A stretch of 45,891 nucleotides of DNA, taken from assembly GCA_905234845.1 (NCBI GenBank), contig CAJOIW010000024.1, forward strand, positions 1 to 45,891, given 5' to 3'. The notes beneath the pieces were generated by a model. The model searched no databases. It worked only from the letters and a program-made list of their open reading frames with translations, and was not told where the DNA came from. Positions within the stretch are counted from its first letter, which is position 1; each line of letters opens with the position of its first letter. Position numbers and translations under genes: made by a program. Shown here piece by piece: positions 22,936 through 31,389 of the stretch. This stretch comes from an uncultured Prevotella sp. GTDB lineage: Bacteria > Bacteroidota > Bacteroidia > Bacteroidales > Bacteroidaceae.

Positions 22936-24963
22936 ATGATGAAACAGATAAAAATTATATTTGCTGCGGTGTTGGTCATGATGTTATTCTGCCAGCCAGC
23001 TTTTGGACAAGGGAAATGGAAACTCTACCAGTCGTATAACAAAGTGACGGAGATAGAGCAAGTGGGACACGTCATCTATGTGTTGGCCTCTAATAGTTTG
23101 TTCTCCTACAACATGAACGACCAAAGCGTGCAAATCTACGATAAGATAAATTATCTCTCCGACAGTGGTATTGCCCATATAGCATGGTGTAAGTCGGCCA
23201 AACGTTTGGTTATTGTTTATAACAATAGTAACATTGACCTAATGGAGGAGAATGGTAACGTGGTAAATATCTCTGACCTTTATACAAAATCGCTTACCGA
23301 AGATAAGACTGTTTATTCTATATTCATTGACGGAAAATATGCGTGGTGCGGAACGGGATTTGGCGTAATGAAACTCAATGTGGCTGATGGAGAGATTGCC
23401 AATACCTATAGCCTCGGTACAAGCGTCAACTGGGCCTATACTGACAGTAAAAAAGTATATGCCGAATCGCAAGCCGCTAATGGGCAATTTTCCGCACTGA
23501 TAACTGATAACCTGCTCGATAAAGCCAGTTGGACATTTAAAAGCGGTTACACTCCTCATCAGACAACGATTGACCCAGAGTTGCTCGAACTGGCTAATCA
23601 ATACAAGCCTGACGGTCCCATCTCCAACGACTTTGGTTTCATACGTTGTGTTAATGGAAATGTCTATACCGTAGATGCCGCCGGACGATACAATTCTACC
23701 GATATTCAGATTTTACAAAATGATAAATGGACTATCTACGATGATAGTTTTAAGTCTTCACTCAACCACCTTTATACCAACAACATTGTCATCGATGTAG
23801 ACCCCACCAACCCCAACCGTGTGGCCGTGGGTGGACAGACTGGCTTATATATTTTCGAGAACGGCGAGATGATTCAACATTTTAATCATACAAACAGCCC
23901 ACTTCAAAAGGCCGCTACTATTCCTGAAAGTAATCCCAATGGTATCAACTATGTCATCATAACCTCATTAAAATATGATTCAAAAGGTAATCTCTGGCTT
24001 TTTAATACTCAGGCAGCTACTGTATCACTTCTTGTATATACAAATACAGGTGAATGGGTGTCGCACCATAAGAATGATTTTATATATGATGAACAAGAAA
24101 TGTATAAAAAACAATTCTCGCTTGCTTGGATTAAAGACATGATGTTTGCCTCAAACGGATATCTATGGATGGTAAATAATCACTATTTTCAACCCTGTCT
24201 GATACGTTATGATTTAACAAATGACGATATAAAAGTTTGGAAGAATTTTATCAACCAAGATAATAATGAAATGGTTACATGGCGTGTACATTATGTATGT
24301 GAAGATAAGGAGGGGAATATTTGGATAGGTACGGAAGTAGGTCCGTTAATGTTGAAAAGCGACGATCTCAACAACCTTCGCTTCTATCAAGTAAAAGTTC
24401 CCCGCAACGATGGTACTAATTATGCCGATTATCTGCTTGATAATATCGATATTAATGACATGGTTGTTGATGGTGGTAACCGTAAATGGTTTGGTACCAA
24501 TGGTGCTGGCGTATATGTTTTTGCAGATGATAATATCACACAACTCTATCACTTCACCGCCGAAAATAGTAAACTGCTTTCCAATACTATTCTCTCTATG
24601 GATATCAACGAAAAAACTGGAGAGATTTTCTTCGGAACAAGCAACGGATTGTGTTCTGTTATGAGTGGTGCCACTCAAATGAACACCGAGATGACAAAGG
24701 ACAATGTATGGGCTTATCCTAACCCTGTTCGCCCCGATTATACTGGTCCTATTACTATTGTAGGATTAACTTCCAATGCCGATGTGAAGATTGTCACCTC
24801 AAATGGTGTGCTCGTTGCTGAGGGTCGTTCGAGCGGAGGAACATTCACTTGGGATGGTTGTAATAAAAAAGGCAAGCGTGTGGCATCAGGCATCTATATG
24901 GTAGAGACCGCCACTCAATATGGAGAAAAAGGTACGGTATGTAAAATAGCCATTGTCAATTAA
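22936..24963 (+). CDS. porZ: PorZ-like T9SS attachment-complex beta-propeller protein
   Basis: The 675-residue protein starts with a signal peptide (residues 1-25, ending PAFGQ) and contains repeated propeller blades (GKYAWCGTGFGVMKL, VGGQTGLYIFENGE, GNIWIGTEVGPLML, NRKWFGTNGAGVYVF, GEIFFGTSNGLCSV), then a C-terminal sorting-type domain (VWAYPNPVRPDYTGPITIVG, GKRVASGIYMVE). The order matches PorZ, which in Porphyromonas gingivalis works with PorU, PorV and PorQ on the cell surface to process T9SS cargo and attach it to A-LPS. The P. gingivalis protein is about 776 residues, so this is shorter. A generic propeller protein with a sorting signal is the alternative. It is in a probable operon with rdgB upstream and two membrane enzymes downstream. 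Confidence 0.78.
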   Translation: MMKQIKIIFAAVLVMMLFCQPAFGQGKWKLYQSYNKVTEIEQVGHVIYVLASNSLFSYNMNDQSVQIYDKINYLSDSGIAHIAWCKSAKRLVIVYNNSNIDLMEENGNVVNISDLYTKSLTEDKTVYSIFIDGKYAWCGTGFGVMKLNVADGEIANTYSLGTSVNWAYTDSKKVYAESQAANGQFSALITDNLLDKASWTFKSGYTPHQTTIDPELLELANQYKPDGPISNDFGFIRCVNGNVYTVDAAGRYNSTDIQILQNDKWTIYDDSFKSSLNHLYTNNIVIDVDPTNPNRVAVGGQTGLYIFENGEMIQHFNHTNSPLQKAATIPESNPNGINYVIITSLKYDSKGNLWLFNTQAATVSLLVYTNTGEWVSHHKNDFIYDEQEMYKKQFSLAWIKDMMFASNGYLWMVNNHYFQPCLIRYDLTNDDIKVWKNFINQDNNEMVTWRVHYVCEDKEGNIWIGTEVGPLMLKSDDLNNLRFYQVKVPRNDGTNYADYLLDNIDINDMVVDGGNRKWFGTNGAGVYVFADDNITQLYHFTAENSKLLSNTILSMDINEKTGEIFFGTSNGLCSVMSGATQMNTEMTKDNVWAYPNPVRPDYTGPITIVGLTSNADVKIVTSNGVLVAEGRSSGGTFTWDGCNKKGKRVASGIYMVETATQYGEKGTVCKIAIVN

Positions 24964-24981
24964 ATTTGAAATATTAAAGAA

Positions 24982-26424
24982 TTGAAAGGGCAGCGATATA
25001 TCTTTTTTGCCATAGCGCTTACCTCACCATTGATATTGTGGGGATTGTGTCAGTTGTTGCCAACCTTTGACGATTGGAGTTATTACACCGCACCCTATGA
25101 TGGAAGTTTTTTCTCATCACGATGGTTACCAATAGCCAGTTGGTGGCGACCTTTCGACCATGTTTTCGGATGGATAGTAGGACTTAATTATCGATTATTT
25201 CCCACACTCAATCATGTTTTCGTTTATGTTGCGCATCTGTTAAATACCTTTCTTTTATGGCGTATAGCCGGACAACTCTCTTTCAGTCAGTTTGGCCGTA
25301 ATATAGCCGTATTATTTTTCTTTTTGTCGCCTGCTATGCTTGGCACTGTCACAGGAATAGACAGTCTCAATCAAGTTTATTCACATCTGTGGGGACTCGT
25401 GGCAATGAGTATTTATTTAAAAAGCCTGTCACAAGAGAAATCAAAGAAAAAAACGCTCATTCTTCATCACTCATTTTTCATCTTTTTCATTCTCATTGCT
25501 ACTTTATGCAAAGAAAATGGCTATATGTGGGCTATCATTATTCCATTCGTTGCATGGGGATTTCAATTGATTGACCGCCGCAGACTATGGCGCGACTGGA
25601 TGCTGGCTATTACATTAGGAGTGATATATTTTATCGTAAGGATATTGCTAACCACCAATCAAGTGGAAATCAATCACGATTATTTCATTGTCACTTTTAC
25701 TGATCGACTGAAAGACATTGCCACTTTCATCGGCTTGACCTGGATTCCCATCGATTATGTGGCACTTGTCTATCCACCTGAGCGGAATTTAATTCTCGTA
25801 GGTATTACTTTTATTATTGGTATTCCTTTCATCCTTTATACCTATTTTGGAAATATCCGAAACATTTTCAAAAAGCCACACATAGTACTCTTTTTAAGTG
25901 TTTTTTTAGCGGCGCTTCCTCATCTCATCACCCTTTTTACCACCATGCACGCTTATGCCGGACTGAGTATGGCAGCATTGGCCATTGCGTGGTTGTGTGA
26001 ACATTTGAAACATAAAAAAATTGTTACTATACTTTTCACTCTTTATCTCGTTAATGCTATTTTCGTTGATATTCACCATGGCATTGAAGCCTGGAAGTCG
26101 GGACTGAAAGGAAAGCAAATGGGTATTGAGGCTATAGAAAAAACAGGTTCACCCGTCAATCGAGTCAGTATTGTTTTTATCAACACCAATGAAACAAAAT
26201 ATTCTAATTTTTGCGTCATTCCCTACGATGCTTTCGGATGGGGTAATGCTGCCATTTATGAGACAGGTATGAAATGGCCCACTGACTTTGAATACCGCGA
26301 AGTGATGGAAGGAAAAAATGAAAGACAAGAGGCAATCTCTATAGCACGAAAAGACATTGACGAGAATAACTGCGACTGTGCATGGATTATCAAGAAAGAC
26401 CAAATATTAGAAGTGGTGAGATAA
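24982..26424 (+). CDS. Multi-pass membrane protein, GT-C glycosyltransferase-like
   Basis: The 480-residue protein has about ten membrane helices. The first extracytoplasmic loop has a TFDDWSYYTAPYD motif; an acidic pair there is the hallmark of GT-C glycosyltransferases that use lipid-linked sugars. A soluble C-terminal region (about 370-480) ends YNFCVIPYDAFGWG-type and DENNCDCAWIIKKD segments. No specific family is assigned. The first in-frame start is TTG at 24982, 18 bases after porZ, with a stop just upstream and no ATG, so initiation is probably TTG by coupling to porZ. The 3' end overlaps the acyltransferase frame by 43 bases. Work on a cell-surface glycan is plausible but inferred. 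Confidence 0.65.
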   Translation: MKGQRYIFFAIALTSPLILWGLCQLLPTFDDWSYYTAPYDGSFFSSRWLPIASWWRPFDHVFGWIVGLNYRLFPTLNHVFVYVAHLLNTFLLWRIAGQLSFSQFGRNIAVLFFFLSPAMLGTVTGIDSLNQVYSHLWGLVAMSIYLKSLSQEKSKKKTLILHHSFFIFFILIATLCKENGYMWAIIIPFVAWGFQLIDRRRLWRDWMLAITLGVIYFIVRILLTTNQVEINHDYFIVTFTDRLKDIATFIGLTWIPIDYVALVYPPERNLILVGITFIIGIPFILYTYFGNIRNIFKKPHIVLFLSVFLAALPHLITLFTTMHAYAGLSMAALAIAWLCEHLKHKKIVTILFTLYLVNAIFVDIHHGIEAWKSGLKGKQMGIEAIEKTGSPVNRVSIVFINTNETKYSNFCVIPYDAFGWGNAAIYETGMKWPTDFEYREVMEGKNERQEAISIARKDIDENNCDCAWIIKKDQILEVVR

Positions 26425-27509
26425 ACGAAAAGCGTGACATTCAACTCGATGCCTATCGTGCGCTCGTGATGATGTATATAGTCTGCGTCATTCATACCGT
26501 CTATTGGTTTGAATTATTCAATGAATATGTCCGTTCAGCTATTCTCTTCGAAATGCCGCTTATCTTTTTCATTGCCGGAGCCTCACAACAATTAGCCAGA
26601 CCGAAAAACACATGGCAGATGATAAAAAACCGCACAAAAAGATTATTAAGACCTTATTATATATGGGTAGCGGTTCTTCTTATTTTCTTGGCAGGACTCA
26701 CATGGCTTGGCTTCACTCAAATAGGTAAATGGACCTATAATATTCATCATCTCACCTTAACAGATTATCTAAAAATACTCCTTACGGGTGGCAGTGACCA
26801 TATTCCATTCTATGGATATACATGGTTTATCTCTACCTATTTTATCATATCATGTACCTTCCCTTTTCAAAATAAATTGATTCATCTGCTTCCAAAGAAT
26901 TTTTATCCCATATTATTGCTTTTCATTTGTATCTTTGCCAATTTCATTCATCCTCCTGTACTTGAACGTGAATTAAAAAATATTATTTTCTATAATTTCT
27001 TTTATATTATAGGTTTTCTCTATTATAAGAAATTTTCTAAAAATACTATTTTTATTTTGAGTATTACAGCTTTTATTATGCTTTTATCAATAATATTCTT
27101 TGCAGATCCGATGCCCATGCAAGACCACAAATTTCCTGCCGATATAATTTTTCTGCTTTTTGGTATATCAATGATCACCATCATTTCATTTTTCATATCA
27201 AATATAAAAATAAAAAAATCAATGATCATCGACCTCTGGAATCAGCAGGGTTATGTTATCTATATCTATCAGACCATTCTCTTTACTATCGTCTATGCCA
27301 TTACTTATAATTGGATAGAAAATATTGCACCTGCCTGTATTAAATACATCATTATTGCCACCATTGTCTTTATAGTTGCCACACTCTTTGCCCTCTTCTA
27401 TAAAAAACTGTCAAAAACTGTGGATAACTATGTTCGTAACCATGTGGATAAACTATCACTTATTCACAATCGACATCGACATGAGCCCGCAAAAGAGGAT
27501 AAAATATAA
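26382..27509 (+). CDS. Acyltransferase family 3 membrane protein
   Basis: The 375-residue protein begins with RDIQLDAYRALVMMYIVCVIH, the typical opening of acyltransferase_3 (OafA/WecH type) proteins, with about ten membrane helices (MPLIFFIAGASQQLARPK, GYTWFISTYFIISC, IYIYQTILFTIVYAIT) and a basic cytoplasmic tail rich in His and Lys. The family O-acylates exported glycans such as O-antigen. The only ATG before the family start is 26382, inside the preceding gene, so the genes overlap by 43 bases. The last 90 bases carry three DnaA-box sequences within the codons for VDNYVRNHVDKLSLIHN, part of the 27419-27724 cluster. Confidence 0.82.
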   Translation: MDYQERPNIRSGEINEKRDIQLDAYRALVMMYIVCVIHTVYWFELFNEYVRSAILFEMPLIFFIAGASQQLARPKNTWQMIKNRTKRLLRPYYIWVAVLLIFLAGLTWLGFTQIGKWTYNIHHLTLTDYLKILLTGGSDHIPFYGYTWFISTYFIISCTFPFQNKLIHLLPKNFYPILLLFICIFANFIHPPVLERELKNIIFYNFFYIIGFLYYKKFSKNTIFILSITAFIMLLSIIFFADPMPMQDHKFPADIIFLLFGISMITIISFFISNIKIKKSMIIDLWNQQGYVIYIYQTILFTIVYAITYNWIENIAPACIKYIIIATIVFIVATLFALFYKKLSKTVDNYVRNHVDKLSLIHNRHRHEPAKEDKI

Positions 27510-27550
27510 GTTATAAAAAAGTTTCCATACATTTTTCCACACTTTTTCGC

Positions 27551-27582
27551 CTTTCAACTTTTTTATCTTTCAACTTTTTTAT
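27551..27582. repeat. 16-bp tandem duplication abutting the nadA -7 box
   Basis: CTTTCAACTTTTTTAT occurs at 27551-27566 and again at 27567-27582, immediately upstream of the -7 box TACCTTTG at 27583-27590. It lies inside the DnaA-box cluster. Confidence 0.85.
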
Positions 27583-27590
27583 TACCTTTG
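27583..27590 (+). promoter_or_regulatory. -7 box upstream of nadA
   Basis: TACCTTTG matches TAnnTTTG, 147 bases before the nadA ATG, implying a long leader that includes the DnaA-box-like sites and the AT-rich tract. No RNA switch structure is recognised in the leader. Confidence 0.5.
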
Positions 27591-27737
27591 CAGTCAAGAT
27601 GTTATGAGAAGTGAGAAGAAAATAGAAAAAAGAGTTATCAACATATCCACACCACTATCATCATCATTTTTTTATTCTTTTTAAAAAATAAAAAATAGAA
27701 ATATGATAATGTCGATGTGGATAATTAAGAAACAACA

Positions 27738-28694
27738 ATGAATACTGATAAGATGAGATATAATAGTTTACAGAAAAAGATTCGTCGGCTATGCGACGAG
27801 AAGCAGGCCATTATATTGGCACATTATTATACCGTAGGGGAGGTGCAGGACGTGGCTGACTTCGTGGGCGACTCATTGGCGCTGGCGCGTAAGGCTGCCG
27901 AGACGGATGCAAAGATTATCGTCATGTGCGGTGTGCATTTCATGGCTGAGACGTGTAAGCTGCTCTCGCCCGACAAGCTTGTGCTCTGTCCCGACCCTGA
28001 AGCCGGCTGTTCGTTGGCCGACTCGTGCAAGGCTGAAGACTTGAAGAAGTTCAAGGCCGAGCATCCGGGCTACAAGGTGGTGAGCTACGTCAACACGACG
28101 GCGGCGGTGAAGGCCTTGACCGATGTGGTTGTGACGAGTGGCAATGCAAAGAAGGTCATCGACTCGTTTCCAGAGGACGAGAAAATCATCTTCGGACCCG
28201 ACTACAATCTGGGCAGCTACATCAACAGCGTGACCGGTCGTCAGATGCTGTTGTGGCAGGGCGGCTGTCATGTGCACGAACGTTTCTCGGTAGATGAAAT
28301 CGTTAAGCTGAAGCAGGCTCATCCCGATGCCATCGTCATGGCACATTTAGAGTGTAAGAGTGCGGTGTTAGCCATTGCCGATGTCGTGGGTTCAACGGCC
28401 GTCATGCTGAAATATGCGCAGGAGCACGGAGCCCGCGAGTATATCGTAGCCACGGAGGCGGGTATCTTGCACGAGATGCAGCGCACGTGTCCCGACTGTC
28501 GTTTCTATCCTGTGCCGCCGGAGGTGAGCGAGGGCAGCGTGGGTTGCCATTGTAACGAGTGTCAATACATGAAGTTGAACACGCTGGAGAAAGTGTATAA
28601 CGCTTTGAAAAACGAGCGTCCCGCCATCGAGATTGACCCCGCCATCGCCGCCGATGCCGTCCGTCCGATACAGCGAATGCTTGAGAAAAGTTGA
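27738..28694 (+). CDS. nadA: Quinolinate synthase NadA
   Basis: NadA condenses iminoaspartate with dihydroxyacetone phosphate to quinolinate, the second step of de novo NAD synthesis, using a 4Fe-4S cluster. The 318-residue protein shows AHYYT at 28-32, VGDSLALA, CGVHFMAET near 64-72, AGCSLADSC near 89-97, GPDYNLGSYI at 153-162, the GGCHVHERF segment with C177, HLECKSAV, ATEAGILHE and the C-terminal cysteines C270-C275 (CHCNECQYMK). Cluster ligands are probably C91, C177 and one of the last group. nadB and nadC are not adjacent in this window. The ATG at 27738 is used; MRYNSLQ six codons in is an alternative. Confidence 0.96.
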   Translation: MNTDKMRYNSLQKKIRRLCDEKQAIILAHYYTVGEVQDVADFVGDSLALARKAAETDAKIIVMCGVHFMAETCKLLSPDKLVLCPDPEAGCSLADSCKAEDLKKFKAEHPGYKVVSYVNTTAAVKALTDVVVTSGNAKKVIDSFPEDEKIIFGPDYNLGSYINSVTGRQMLLWQGGCHVHERFSVDEIVKLKQAHPDAIVMAHLECKSAVLAIADVVGSTAVMLKYAQEHGAREYIVATEAGILHEMQRTCPDCRFYPVPPEVSEGSVGCHCNECQYMKLNTLEKVYNALKNERPAIEIDPAIAADAVRPIQRMLEKS

Positions 28695-28731
28695 AAAATT
28701 AAAAAAGTGAAAAAGTAAAAAGTCTCCATTT

Positions 28732-28813
28732 GCATGTAGGGACGCGGCGTGCCGCGTTAAAATAAAATATTCTATTGTTTGTGTTTAACGCGGCACGCCG
28801 CGTCCCTACATGC
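28732..28813. repeat. 29-bp perfect inverted repeat between convergent genes
   Basis: The left arm at 28732-28760 (starting GCATGTAGGGACGCGGCGTG) is fully complementary to the right arm at 28785-28813 around a 24-base AT-rich loop. It lies between convergent nadA and the regulator gene, so it could act as a two-way terminator. The GTAGGGACG core is a mobile-repeat-like motif; a shorter relative (GTAGAGACG/CGTCTCTAC) forms the terminator at 45639-45675. Confidence 0.9.
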
Positions 28814-28883
28814 TACTGGCATTCATTATTCATTAGCGTAGCGCAGCGCGTCCCTACATGCTACTGGCATTCATTATTCATTA
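28800..28883. repeat. 48-bp-period tandem duplication at the regulator 3' end
   Basis: A 36-base segment starting GCGTCCCTACATGCTACTGG occurs at 28800-28835 and again at 28848-28883, both followed by GCGTAGCGC-type sequence. The second copy runs into the stop codon of the regulator gene, so the repeat has supplied its C-terminal codons (RRYANE). Confidence 0.85.
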
Positions 28884-31349
28884 CTCATTAGCGTAGCGCC
28901 GCGAGGGGGTGGGGGTAGGGGTCTTCATAATCGTTTCCATTCCCTTCTTCGACAGTTCAATCTCTTTCACTATGCCTGTCGAAGAGCGCAGCACACACGT
29001 ACAACGTTTTGGGTTGACCTTATAGATGGCGCTGTGGTTAATCATAGTTTTCCTGTCCACGCGCAGAAACCACCTGCTGTTCAGTCGTCGTTCAATATTG
29101 GCCAACGACTCCAGCACCAGTTCCGAAGTCTCGAACATCACCACCTGGGCATAGTTGCCGTCTGCCAAAATATAGGCCACGTCTTTTTCATCAACAAAAA
29201 CCCTTCCGCTGGCCGTTCGGAAAGCAATCTTTTCACCCATTCCTCCATCTCTTTGTGAGGGTGCTTCAATCTTTGCAATCGTCATGGCCAGCTCCTCCTT
29301 ATTGATGTTGTTCACCATATAGTCGTCCACAGCCGAGCGGATGGCTTTTATCTGCGCCTCGCGCTCGTTCATCTCGCGAGCCAGCCTGCGCAGCGCATTT
29401 CTGTTGCGTTGTTTCTCATAGCTTCGAGCACCCGCCCAGACAATCAGAGCGAGGGCGATAGCAGCCAAGAGCCATATCCACCATCGCCCGTACCACCTCG
29501 CAGGCATCCTCACCACCGTGTCGCTCATCCTGTGGCTCAGCAGGTCGGCGGGATAGAACGCCGTCATCTCTTCCAGTCCGGCAATCCACACCCGTCCGTC
29601 GGCAGTCTCGCCGATGGTAGCCATCAGCGGTTCAATCATCGTAAAACCGTTTCTGTGGTCGAAGAACCGCAGTCGGTCTGTCCCCCCATTCCCCCCGTAG
29701 CCTTTCATGTCGGCCACCAGCAGTCCGTCGATGGTAGCCACCACCAGATAGCCGTCCTTCGTCACATGCATGGCGCGAATCTCGTGACCCCTCAGCTCCT
29801 CGTTATAGATGTTCGTGATGCTGTCGTTCTTGATGCAGAACAGCGAGTCGGCAGTGGCAAACAGAATACCGCCGTTGCCGTCCGTCGTCATCACCGTAAT
29901 CACCGAGTTGTCGTGTTTGCCAATCAACTTCTTCGGACGTCGTGTATCGGTTCCCGCCTCAATCTTATACAATCCCCGCGTCGAGCCAATATAGACATTA
30001 CCCTTTCTGTCCTCCGCCGCAGTCCAGGGCTGATACACCTGCGTCGTCAGCGTGTCAACAGTCTCACCCGAATAAGTCACGATTTGTTTGCGCGAACCGA
30101 TGATGAGCCGGTTACCACCGCTGCCTGCAACTACAAACCTCCACTTGTCCTTCGGTAAAGGCAGCCGACGAGTCGATTCCCTGCTCACACAAACCACCCC
30201 CTTGTTGTCAATCATATACACCTGTCCGCGCCACCGAGCCGTAACAGGCAGATAGAAGTCCGACGGTGAAAATTGAAAATTGAAAATTGAAAATTGAGAG
30301 GTGAAAAAGTTGTTCGTGGTACCGATGAGTTTCCCGTTCAGCGTGCCGAAGAACAGACAGTCGCTGTCGTCCACGCCGATAGCCCTCACGATGTCGTCAG
30401 CATCGGTCAGCCGATAATTAGTGAAGTTACATTCAAAGAAGCAGTAAGCCCCCTGATACGTAGCCGCCCACAGACGGTTCCAGCGGTCGACGAAAACAGA
30501 CTTTATCATATTAAACCCGCTCGCCATCTTCGTCATCCTTCCCCGTGCAAAGCGGTAGATGCAGTGGTCGTCGGCAATAAACATCTCGCCCCTCTCGTTG
30601 TGGCAGACCGACAGCCCATAGTCTACCGACTCAAACGCAAAGTCCGCCACCTTGCCCCTTCCCACCACATACACCCCGTCGGCCGCCAGCGCATAGAGCG
30701 AGTCGTTCATCTCGTGCAGCGTATAGAAGTCCTTTTTCCTACTGATGCACACCGCCTTGCCCGCGCCCTTCCCCGAGGTGGGAATACGGAAAAGCCCGTC
30801 TTCGCACGGCATGTAAAGCGCCCCGTCATATTCAGCCATCTTCCGGTCGGGCGTCATCCTGTCGAACAGCGTGCCGTAGAGCAGCGTTCGCATACCACCC
30901 TTCTCAATGCGGCAGACCCTTCTGTTCTCCTCGTTTTTGTCCTCAAGCATCACCAGTCCGTTCGGCAGACACGGCGAATTGAAATTGTTGAGCAGCCAGA
31001 CGTTATGCCTGTCGATGGGCAGCGGGCTCGCGTCGCCAGTGTCCACCACCCATTGCCGTCTGAATCCCAAAGCCCTCACCTTTCCGTCCACCTCCGCAAA
31101 CGCCACGATATTCTCGCGTCGGCCTTTCAGAAACGGCGTCAGCCCCTGTCCGTCGTAGCGTACAAACCCCGACAGCGTGCCGATATAGATAAACCCGTCA
31201 GCGTCTTGGAAAACCGTCTCCGTCTGCATCTGCGGCAGCCCGTCGGCCGTTGTAAACCGCAGGTAGCTCACGCTGCTTTCCATCAGCTGCTGAGCATCGA
31301 CAGCACCGACAAAAATAGAAAATAGAAAGAACAACAGGCTTTTTTTCAT
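28881..31349 (-). CDS. Membrane-spanning propeller-LytTR transcription regulator
   Basis: The 822-residue protein has a signal peptide (residues 1-20), an N-terminal two-component-regulator propeller (FTTADGLPQMQTETVFQDAD, GFIYIGTLSGFVRYDG, GNVYIGSTRGLYKIE, GYLVVATIDGLLVADM), a membrane helix at about 618-638 (WWIWLLAAIALALIVWAGA), a coiled-coil-like linker and a C-terminal LytTR DNA-binding domain at about 705-808 (FVDEKDVAYILADGNYAQVV, FLRVDRKTMINHSAIYKV). No histidine-kinase or receiver domain is present, so periplasmic sensing appears wired directly to DNA binding. A heptamer repeat (30268-30295) encodes FSIFNFQF near residue 351. The last residues (TPTPTPSRRYANE) derive from repeats. It is divergent from the LRR/cohesin-like operon, a likely target. 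Ligand unknown. Confidence 0.85.
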   Translation of the reverse strand: MKKSLLFFLFSIFVGAVDAQQLMESSVSYLRFTTADGLPQMQTETVFQDADGFIYIGTLSGFVRYDGQGLTPFLKGRRENIVAFAEVDGKVRALGFRRQWVVDTGDASPLPIDRHNVWLLNNFNSPCLPNGLVMLEDKNEENRRVCRIEKGGMRTLLYGTLFDRMTPDRKMAEYDGALYMPCEDGLFRIPTSGKGAGKAVCISRKKDFYTLHEMNDSLYALAADGVYVVGRGKVADFAFESVDYGLSVCHNERGEMFIADDHCIYRFARGRMTKMASGFNMIKSVFVDRWNRLWAATYQGAYCFFECNFTNYRLTDADDIVRAIGVDDSDCLFFGTLNGKLIGTTNNFFTSQFSIFNFQFSPSDFYLPVTARWRGQVYMIDNKGVVCVSRESTRRLPLPKDKWRFVVAGSGGNRLIIGSRKQIVTYSGETVDTLTTQVYQPWTAAEDRKGNVYIGSTRGLYKIEAGTDTRRPKKLIGKHDNSVITVMTTDGNGGILFATADSLFCIKNDSITNIYNEELRGHEIRAMHVTKDGYLVVATIDGLLVADMKGYGGNGGTDRLRFFDHRNGFTMIEPLMATIGETADGRVWIAGLEEMTAFYPADLLSHRMSDTVVRMPARWYGRWWIWLLAAIALALIVWAGARSYEKQRNRNALRRLAREMNEREAQIKAIRSAVDDYMVNNINKEELAMTIAKIEAPSQRDGGMGEKIAFRTASGRVFVDEKDVAYILADGNYAQVVMFETSELVLESLANIERRLNSRWFLRVDRKTMINHSAIYKVNPKRCTCVLRSSTGIVKEIELSKKGMETIMKTPTPTPSRRYANE
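30268..30295. repeat. In-frame GAAAATT heptamer array in the LytTR regulator
   Basis: Four perfect GAAAATT units (30268, 30275, 30282, 30289) sit inside the coding sequence. Because seven is not a multiple of three, gain or loss of one unit would shift the frame and remove the membrane helix and LytTR domain. Confidence 0.9.
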
Positions 31350-31381
31350 TGTGTTGTGGTTATAAAAATGGATTACTATTG

Positions 31382-31389
31382 CAAAAGTA
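31382..31389 (-). promoter_or_regulatory. -7 box for the LytTR regulator gene
   Basis: The minus strand reads TACTTTTG (TAnnTTTG), 32 bases upstream of the start codon at 31349. A TTTG (plus-strand CAAA at 31405-31408) lies 15 bases further upstream, somewhat short of standard spacing. Confidence 0.5.

Larger units (their letters stand above)
27419..27724. other. DnaA-box cluster with AT-rich tract: candidate replication origin
   Basis: Five exact matches to the DnaA-box consensus TTWTNCACA fall in 306 bp: 27419-27427 and 27443-27451 (TGTGGATAA, reverse), 27460-27468 (TTATTCACA), 27533-27541 (TTTTCCACA) and 27716-27724 (TGTGGATAA, reverse). Two one-mismatch copies are at 27635-27643 and 27643-27651. 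An AT-rich tract (27667-27712) lies beside the last box, as in a DNA-unwinding element. By chance about 0.02 matches would be expected in this length at equal base frequencies. No dnaA gene is in the window, so a DnaA-controlled or titration locus is the alternative. Confidence 0.5.

Noticed and set aside
27591..27737. Riboswitch in the nadA leader
   Set aside because: The leader is AT-rich with DnaA-box-like sites. I could not recognise conserved stems of a known NAD-related riboswitch.
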